Origin: Pseudomonadota bacterium
GTDB lineage: Bacteria > Myxococcota_A > Polyangia > Polyangiales > Polyangiaceae
Direction: 5' to 3'
Assembly (NCBI GenBank): GCA_023423895.1
Contig: JAFAER010000031.1
Span: forward strand, 1 to 64,000
Length of the DNA: 64,000 bases
Shown here in pieces: positions 58,301-64,000 of the stretch. The notes beneath the pieces are model-generated. The model worked only from the letters and a program-made list of their open reading frames with translations, was not told the origin of the DNA and ran no database searches. A program made the position numbers and the translations under genes. Within the stretch, counting starts at the first letter, position 1, and every line of letters begins with the position of its first letter.

Positions 58301-60561
58301 AGATCGCCGAGGTACGCCGTCACGAGCGGATCGCTTGCGTCCTCGCTCGCGAGCGCCTCGAGATGTCCGATCGCGGCTGCCTCGTCGCCCGCCGCACGCG
58401 CTCGCATCGCGCAGACCATCGCCAGGCTGCGGCGCAGCGAGGCGTCGCCGACGCCTGCGGCGAGCTCCTCGAGCGCGGTGCGTGCACGAGCCGGATCCCC
58501 GTCAGGTGACGCCAGACCGTCGAGCACGCGCCCGAGCCAGGCGCCCTCCGGCAGCTCCCGGAGCGCCGCGGTCGCTTTGGCCGCGCCGGTCTCGTCGCCC
58601 TGACCAAGGCGCATCCGCGCGAGCTCGATCCAGAGGATCGGGAGCTCGGCCGCCATTGCTGCGCCGTCTTCCTTCGCCAGCTCGACGAGCGCGCGCGTCG
58701 CGTCCTCGTACCACGTGTGATCGGAGCGGAGGCTCGCGAGGCTCCTACCGAGGCGCGCGATCGTCTCCTTCGGCACGCCGCACGCTTCGGCCTGGCCGAG
58801 CGCTTCGCGCGCCCGCGCGGCGCTCTCGGCTCGCGTCGCCCACACGTACGCGGCCAGCACCAGCGCGCGGCCCTGCGCTTCGCCGCTCGTGTTGTGACGC
58901 GACAGCTCCTCGAGCTCCGACGCGAACCGTGCGCCGTCGCCGCTCGCCTCGAGGATGTCGATCTTCAGCGCGCGGGCAGGGGAGGAGGCCGCGTCGCGCT
59001 CCGTCGCGCGAGTGAGCGCTTCGAGGGCACGCGGGATGTCGCCCTCGCTCGCCGCGTGCTCGGCGATTCGCATCGCGAGCGATGCCGCCACGCCGCCGTC
59101 CTTCTCGCCGACCATCCGCCGCTCTGCGAGCTCGGCGGCGAGCGCGGTGTCGCCGGCGAGCTCGGCCAGCCGCAAGCGGGCAGTGAGGACGATGCGCTCG
59201 ATGGCGGTGGTCGTCTCGCGGCTGATCTCGCCGTTGGCCGTGGGCTCTTCCGACCGTGCGCCGAGCTCGCCGGACTGCGCGGTGTCGGCGAGGACCTCGA
59301 GCGCGCGATCGAGGACCTGGGATGCGCGACCGAGCTCGCTCGCGAGGCGGCGCGCGTCTGCCGCGCGCAGGAACAGGTCGATGACGTATTCGATGCCGCG
59401 GCAGTAACGCGGGACGCCGCGCTCGTCGCCGGCCTCCGCGTTCGCCATCGCGTCGCAGACCATCTCCGCGCGTGCTTCGAGCGCCTCCGCCAGCCCGCGG
59501 CTGCGCGCGCGAGCGTCGTCGGAGCCGGGAAGCCCGGGATCGGCGCGAACGACGCGCTCGACGGCAGCCGCGGCGTGGAAGGCCGCCGCGCCGCCGTCGT
59601 CGCGGGCGCGCTTCAAGATCTCGAGCGCACGATCGACGTCACCGCTCGCCGCCGCGAGCTGCGCGACGTCGACGAGGAGGAGGCCGCGCCACGTCGGCTC
59701 CGCGGTCAGCTCTGCGCGTCCCGCGAGCGCCTCCTCACGCTGGGCCGCGTCGCCGAGCTTGGCGGCGACCATCTCGAGCGCGAGCCACGCGGGGCCGAGG
59801 TCGGCCGCGGTTGCGCCCGTCTCGGTCGCCTCGCGTGCCGCTCCGCGCGCTCCCTCGAGGTCCTTCTGGATGTCCTCGACGAACAGCGCGCGCTGCGTGA
59901 GCGCGCGAGCGCGTTCTTCTGCGGTCGAGGCAGCTGCGACGAGCGCCTCGATCAACTTGCCGAGATTCGAGAGCGAACGTCGCCGCTCGAGAAGGCGGAC
60001 GAGGCCTTCGAGCGGCTCGCGGAAGCTCGTGTCCGAGTTGTACGCAGCGAGGTAGTCGCGCGCCGCGCCGGGCTCGTCGCCGCCACGCTCCTGAATCTCG
60101 GCGGCCTCGGCGAGAAGGCGAGCTTTGCGAGACGGGTCTTCCGTTGCCGCAACCTCGGCACGCAGTCGACCGACAGCGGCCGCCACCGCCTCGATGGTCT
60201 CGATCGGCGCAGGAGGGAGCTGCGACGCACCGCTGTGGGTCAGCGCCGAAGGCTCTCCACGCGGGAAACCCGCCGACGTGGCTGCGGACGTATCCGTGGC
60301 GGTGGACGACGTGGCTGCGGACGTATCCGTGGCGGCGGACGAGGCCGCCTCCGTCGCGGCGGCGGGTACGGAAACCCTCGACGCTTCGCGCACGCGCGGC
60401 AACGGCGGTGGGGGCGGCGGTCGGAACGGCGTCGGCTCGACCTCGACGACGATGTCGTCGTCCACGGCCTCCACCGTGACCTCTTCCTCCCCGGCCGGGG
60501 CGCCGTCGTCGGGCTGCGGAGACCCGTCGTGGTGCTCGCCTTCCTTCGACTCTTCCGGCAT
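55366..60561 (-). CDS. giant TPR-repeat protein, first of a tandem pair
   Basis: A 1731-aa cytoplasmic protein. After an acidic start (MPEESKEGEHHDGSPQPDDG) come a Pro/Thr/Ala-rich stretch (about 45-115) and then long arrays of Ala/Leu-rich helical hairpins of TPR/SEL1 type to about 1460. A clear example is LFWEQARVLREKGDPEGALDALEHV. The last 262 residues (1470-1731) share pattern and order with the end of the 1886-aa neighbour, ending RRSLGLEG. The ATG at 60561 was chosen for the protein-like start; a hairpin lies 20 nt upstream. Its stop overlaps the next gene start by 4 nt, so the two giants are made together. The function is unknown. Confidence 0.8.
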   Translation of the reverse strand: MPEESKEGEHHDGSPQPDDGAPAGEEEVTVEAVDDDIVVEVEPTPFRPPPPPPLPRVREASRVSVPAAATEAASSAATDTSAATSSTATDTSAATSAGFPRGEPSALTHSGASQLPPAPIETIEAVAAAVGRLRAEVAATEDPSRKARLLAEAAEIQERGGDEPGAARDYLAAYNSDTSFREPLEGLVRLLERRRSLSNLGKLIEALVAAASTAEERARALTQRALFVEDIQKDLEGARGAAREATETGATAADLGPAWLALEMVAAKLGDAAQREEALAGRAELTAEPTWRGLLLVDVAQLAAASGDVDRALEILKRARDDGGAAAFHAAAAVERVVRADPGLPGSDDARARSRGLAEALEARAEMVCDAMANAEAGDERGVPRYCRGIEYVIDLFLRAADARRLASELGRASQVLDRALEVLADTAQSGELGARSEEPTANGEISRETTTAIERIVLTARLRLAELAGDTALAAELAERRMVGEKDGGVAASLAMRIAEHAASEGDIPRALEALTRATERDAASSPARALKIDILEASGDGARFASELEELSRHNTSGEAQGRALVLAAYVWATRAESAARAREALGQAEACGVPKETIARLGRSLASLRSDHTWYEDATRALVELAKEDGAAMAAELPILWIELARMRLGQGDETGAAKATAALRELPEGAWLGRVLDGLASPDGDPARARTALEELAAGVGDASLRRSLAMVCAMRARAAGDEAAAIGHLEALASEDASDPLVTAYLGDLFRLAGNRAAAAQLATTAAEALASSDDPELAAARWLEAGFEKWRLGDRATAVAHFESAAERAPEAARPAIAWATRGLDVDSPSGRQRALDVGGADAAIALERFALEAALGDPEEAASALAAVDIASNPNLRLAGALGRLAWSGGAADPEALVAALDTLASSGDKAKTAAAAERLRLVREDDAADADERANAAKAWLETGGGIAAAIEWLANAMASGDPGKEIPARRALAELMSDEAREALHASATLLDWALDPARPHALVPGSSHAARLANLELSPPGCDPRRRASTLSELDGALGADTENDALGLAGWSALAAGDADGALDVFRAVTASRPDDLHAWEGMRTCAEELGDHEAYAVACEQLGARCADSGRGAAFWEQSALAWSKLGSPFAARAESALEASFARDATRPVAFDRLFRLVRERKDHDKLLALIARRLEVTEDGPEIAKLFWEQARVLREKGDPEGALDALEHVTTYDEHHVGALALRGEIFIRRGLFEEAAASLAKLARVEAAPPKNRVTAGVAAVDLYENKLGRHDLALDVLVALHQARLTTLPVRERLARAAARTGAWVEAINILEELMHERPERGGRIEAARLAMAIHRDRMMSPTAAIGAASKLLAEAPTDGEALDLVVSLDPAVRERRPLLERGRDALLMSLHELPSHLESHRRLARICHALGDQPLEQAALSCAVALGGPDGSSEQMIALYSSRKPRTPEVAMSEPMLRQLLAPGDDGPIADLFGALGPTLGEALGPTRESVGVTRKDRVDPKAGIALRAEIAQWAAAFGITTFDLYVGGKDPGGVQGIAGDPPAIVVGPGVNAPLSPATRARVARELFALARGTTVTRWRDDTTIAAIVVAACNLAKVRIDAPPFAVLAEVERLINKAISRKTRAAIEPICRAYVASSPDARQWAARARLSQARCAALASGDVSVVLADVFGEPVERLGAVARDDLRAHELLRFVLSRPYFELRRSLGLEGQG
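60275..60335 (-). repeat. two 28-bp copies (33-bp period) in the 1731-aa TPR gene
   Basis: Identical 28-bp copies at 60275-60302 and 60308-60335 encode the repeated TATDTSAAT segment in the disordered N-terminus. The period is 33 bp, the same as the repeat in the partner gene, but the sequence is different. Confidence 0.85.
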
Positions 60562-60580
60562 TTCGCCGCCCGGAACTCTA

Positions 60581-60604
60581 CCCCACCCAGGCGACTGGGT
60601 GGGG
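60581..60604 (-). terminator. perfect 10-bp hairpin before the giant TPR genes
   Basis: CCCCACCCAG-GCGA-CTGGGTGGGG is a perfect 10-bp stem with a 4-nt loop. It lies 20 nt before the start of the 1731-aa gene and 128 nt after the stop of the preceding PHA-family gene. It may terminate the upstream transcript or act as a leader hairpin. There is no T-run. Confidence 0.45.
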
Positions 60605-60731
60605 GCGATTCCTTCTCGATGGCGGCGTTTCATCGAAGCACGGTCGAGCCTGATCGTCGCTCGGCTGACACGACCAAGCGATGAAATGTTTCAGACGCGA
60701 ACGCCGCGCGACGAGACGCCGACCTTCGGGA

Positions 60732-61019
60732 TCAGAGAAGCGCTTTGAGCTTCTCGTTCACCTTCTCTTCGATGGTCCCCTTCATCACGCGGAGCATGAA
60801 CGGAAGGTCGATCGCGACGCGCACGTTGCTGTCGTTCACGGACACTTCGCCCTTCGTCCCCTTTGCCGCACCGCTCGGCGCATCGAAGCGGATCGTGTTG
60901 CCGTCCCACTTCCAGGTGATGCCGAACTTCTGCTCCATGCCCTTGGCGAGCTCTTCGGCCTTCTTCTTGGCGTCGTCGATGGAGAGTGCGTGGCTTTTCG
61001 TGATGTCGATCGTGGCCAT
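60732..61019 (-). CDS. polyhydroxyalkanoate-system (PHA_gran_rgn) family protein
   Basis: A 95-aa protein matching the small family found near PHA granule genes. It has the N-terminal alternating strand MATIDITKSHALSIDDAKKKAEELA, the central ITWKWDGNTIRFDAPSGAAKG, and the terminal FMLRVMKGTIEEKVNEKLKALL helix. The biochemical role of this family is not established. No PHA synthase or phasin gene lies in this window. It may be the last gene of the ATP synthase-PPIase transcript (128-bp gap) or separate. Confidence 0.8.
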   Translation of the reverse strand: MATIDITKSHALSIDDAKKKAEELAKGMEQKFGITWKWDGNTIRFDAPSGAAKGTKGEVSVNDSNVRVAIDLPFMLRVMKGTIEEKVNEKLKALL

Positions 61020-61147
61020 CGCGCCGGTATTACCACCGGAGGGGGACCCGGAACCACCCCATTCGAACGCGGCCGTTCAGGCGCGCGGACGCTCAGCAGC
61101 CTCGATGAGGCGCGACGCGATCGCGCCGGCAGCGGCGCGGCGGCGCA

Positions 61148-61744
61148 TCAGTCGATGCGCTTGACGATCCAGAACCCGCGCGGCGTCTCGAGGACGTCCG
61201 AGACCTCGCCCGGCGCGAGTCCGAAGACCGCGATCTCCGTTCGCGGATCGAGGACCCCTCGCGGAAGGCGACCGATGTCGTCGGCGGAGCCCGGATCGCC
61301 GCCCGTGACGGCGCGATGGAAGTCCGAGCGCGCGTCGGCACCGAGCCGGTCGGCGATCGCCTGCGCCTCGTTCTTGTTCCGCGCGTTCGGCGGAGCGCCC
61401 TCCGCGCCGGCGAAGGCGACGAGGACGACGCCGATCTTGACGCTGCGAGGCGCGCCCGCGGGCATCACGCCGGCATCGCCGAGCGAGAGCGTCGGAAGGA
61501 AGAGGCCCGCGTCGAGGTCGACTTCGGGCTCCGACGCGCCAGCATCAGCCACCGCTGGCGGCGGCGCTGCGGCGTCCGCGGAAGATGCCGCCGGCGTTGC
61601 ACCGGCGGTGTCTTTCTTCGCGGGAGCGGCGCTATGCGATTCGATCGTGAGGTAGCCGACGACGATGACGATCGCGGCGCCGATCAAGATCGAGGCCCAG
61701 CGCTGCGTACCGTCGCTTCGAGAACGATCGTGCGTGAGCGCCAT
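61148..61744 (-). CDS. membrane-anchored parvulin-type peptidyl-prolyl isomerase
   Basis: A 198-aa protein with one N-terminal transmembrane helix (about 17-33), an Ala/Pro/Asp-rich linker, and a C-terminal parvulin (PPIC/SurA-like) domain (about 100-198). That domain is marked by VLVAFAGAEGAPPNARNK, the shortened DIGRLPRG and FGLAPGEVSDVLETPRGFWIVKRI. It should assist folding of exported proteins on the outer face of the inner membrane. Its start is 3 nt beyond the atpC stop, so it is probably translated from the ATP synthase transcript, an uncommon neighbourhood for a folding factor. Confidence 0.85.
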   Translation of the reverse strand: MALTHDRSRSDGTQRWASILIGAAIVIVVGYLTIESHSAAPAKKDTAGATPAASSADAAAPPPAVADAGASEPEVDLDAGLFLPTLSLGDAGVMPAGAPRSVKIGVVLVAFAGAEGAPPNARNKNEAQAIADRLGADARSDFHRAVTGGDPGSADDIGRLPRGVLDPRTEIAVFGLAPGEVSDVLETPRGFWIVKRID

Positions 61745-61747
61745 TCG

Positions 61748-62281
61748 TCAGGGCGAGCCGGTCGGCAGCTCGGTGGACGGGGTCCCCTCTTCCTCTTCGG
61801 CGAGAGGCGACTGGGGCGGTCCCCACTCCTCGAACGGACGCATCGTCGGCGGAGGTGGATCGCCGTACAGCTCGAGCTGCGCGGCGAGCCAGTTCTCCTG
61901 ATCGATGAGCGACTTCTTCTCGCTCTCGAGCTCCGGCGTCATCTCGAGGGCGGAGAGCACCTTCTCGAGCTTGGGCTGGAGCTCGGCGAGCTCCTTGCGA
62001 ATGACGACCGGATCGATGCTCGCGCGATCGGCGAACTCGTCGGCGAGGATGAGCAGCTTGTTCTGCCCGGCCTCGGCGAAGCCCGGCCCGACGGCGACCT
62101 TCTTCGTCTCGTTTCCCTGGCGGTACGAGACGAGGCCCGCGCGGATCGCGGACACCGTGGGCAGGTGGCCCGGCAGCACGCCGAACTCTCCCTGCACGCT
62201 GGGCGCCGTGACCTCGTCGACGCTCTCGGCGAGCGCGCGGCCCTTCGGTGTGACGATCTCGAGCTCGATCTTGTCAGCCAT
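61748..62281 (-). CDS. atpC: F1F0 ATP synthase epsilon subunit
   Basis: A 177-aa epsilon subunit of the F1 rotor, which couples gamma to the c-ring and can inhibit ATP hydrolysis. The N-terminal beta-sandwich is clear (ELEIVTPKGRALAESVDEVTAPSVQGEFGVLPGHLPTVSAI). It is followed by the helical part (RASIDPVVIRKELAELQPKLEKVLSALE). About 40 extra Pro/Glu-rich residues form a C-terminal extension beyond the usual 130-140 aa. The ATG at 62281 has GGAG 8 nt upstream (62290-62293). This SD lies inside a 30-bp inverted-repeat arm. It follows atpD as in most bacteria. Confidence 0.95.
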   Translation of the reverse strand: MADKIELEIVTPKGRALAESVDEVTAPSVQGEFGVLPGHLPTVSAIRAGLVSYRQGNETKKVAVGPGFAEAGQNKLLILADEFADRASIDPVVIRKELAELQPKLEKVLSALEMTPELESEKKSLIDQENWLAAQLELYGDPPPPTMRPFEEWGPPQSPLAEEEEGTPSTELPTGSP

Positions 62282-62286
62282 GGGTG

Positions 62287-62428
62287 AGGCTCCAGGCTCC
62301 GGGCTCCAGGCTCCAGAGAGAAAGTGAGAGAGAGAAGCGGGAAGTCATGAAGGTACCTCGCGAGGTGGCGCCAGGCGCTCGGCTCCGAGGCTCTCGAACT
62401 GGAGCCTGGAGCCTGGAGCCTGGAGCCT
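62287..62428 (-). repeat. long inverted repeat of GGAGCCT units between atpD and atpC
   Basis: Arms at 62287-62316 and 62399-62428 (30 nt each) are complementary with a single G:T position, and each is built of tandem GGAGCCT-type 7-mers. They are separated by 82 nt of purine-rich sequence. In the mRNA the arm next to atpC carries its SD (62290-62293), while the arm just after the atpD stop is CUCC-rich. The fold would therefore mask the atpC start region. Confidence 0.8.
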
Positions 62429-62432
62429 GGAA

Positions 62433-63907
<1,475 letters not shown>

Positions 63908-64000
63908 TTTCGACGGAGCTCCTTCTTGGGCGGCTTCTAGGGCCACGGCACCCCGAAGGAAAGCCGCTCGACCCATGAAAGCGGGCCGGCCTCTATCACG

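Noticed and set aside
54411..60335. CRISPR-like direct repeats
   Set aside because: The repeats are few, lie inside coding sequence in frame, and have no spacers of even length.

Overview
The window is a 64-kb piece of a high-GC chromosome, most likely from the Myxococcota (Polyangia-type). This rests on a MYXO-CTERM-like tail on a secreted deacetylase, SUMF1-family lipoproteins ending in GFRCC, eukaryotic-type Ser/Thr kinases, a sigma54 activator, and about ten predicted lipoproteins with Asp/Gly/Pro-rich linkers. I support 42 protein genes. I see no tRNA, rRNA, CRISPR array, prophage or insertion sequence. Most genes start with ATG, several with GTG and two with TTG.

Left third (1-26500). 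A SWI2/SNF2 helicase with a SWIM zinc finger comes first, then a Cys-rich secreted protein. Next is a tight operon of a lipoprotein, an ECF sigma factor, a zinc-finger anti-sigma factor and a secreted caspase-fold peptidase with an EF-hand loop. Then come an extensin-like/M15 lipoprotein, a beta-propeller lipoprotein, a GAF/sigma54 activator divergent from an ArsN1-like acetyltransferase with a long basic tail, a proline-rich tail-anchored protein, a TerB-like protein and a PEGA-tailed Ser/Thr kinase. After these lie SGNH hydrolase and SUMF1-family lipoproteins, a Rieske oxygenase, a lipase-like hydrolase, and SMP-30-like and kelch-repeat lipoproteins.

Middle (26700-49700). A surface-polysaccharide group (two GT4 glycosyltransferases and a MurJ/MviN-like flippase) is followed by a CBS-pair protein, membrane proteins, TypA/BipA and a coiled-coil Ser/Thr kinase coupled to an unknown gene. 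Then come the alpha-2-macroglobulin/PbpC pair (periplasmic protease trap plus peptidoglycan synthase), thioredoxin 2, a Cys-rich polysaccharide deacetylase, and an SDR-TetR operon preceded by an obvious double-palindrome operator.

Right part (49700-64000), all on the minus strand. Reading in the transcribed direction: atpD (broken by a one-base frameshift at the DELSEED motif), atpC, a membrane-anchored parvulin PPIase, a PHA-granule-region family protein, and two giant TPR proteins (1731 and 1886 aa). The two giants overlap by 4 nt and share an unrecognised C-terminal domain. A 30-bp inverted repeat between atpD and atpC contains the atpC ribosome-binding site.

The observations I rate highest are the giant TPR pair, the ECF-sigma/caspase operon, the atpC RBS hairpin, the atpD frameshift, the TetR operator and a sigma54-type promoter next to the sigma54 activator.
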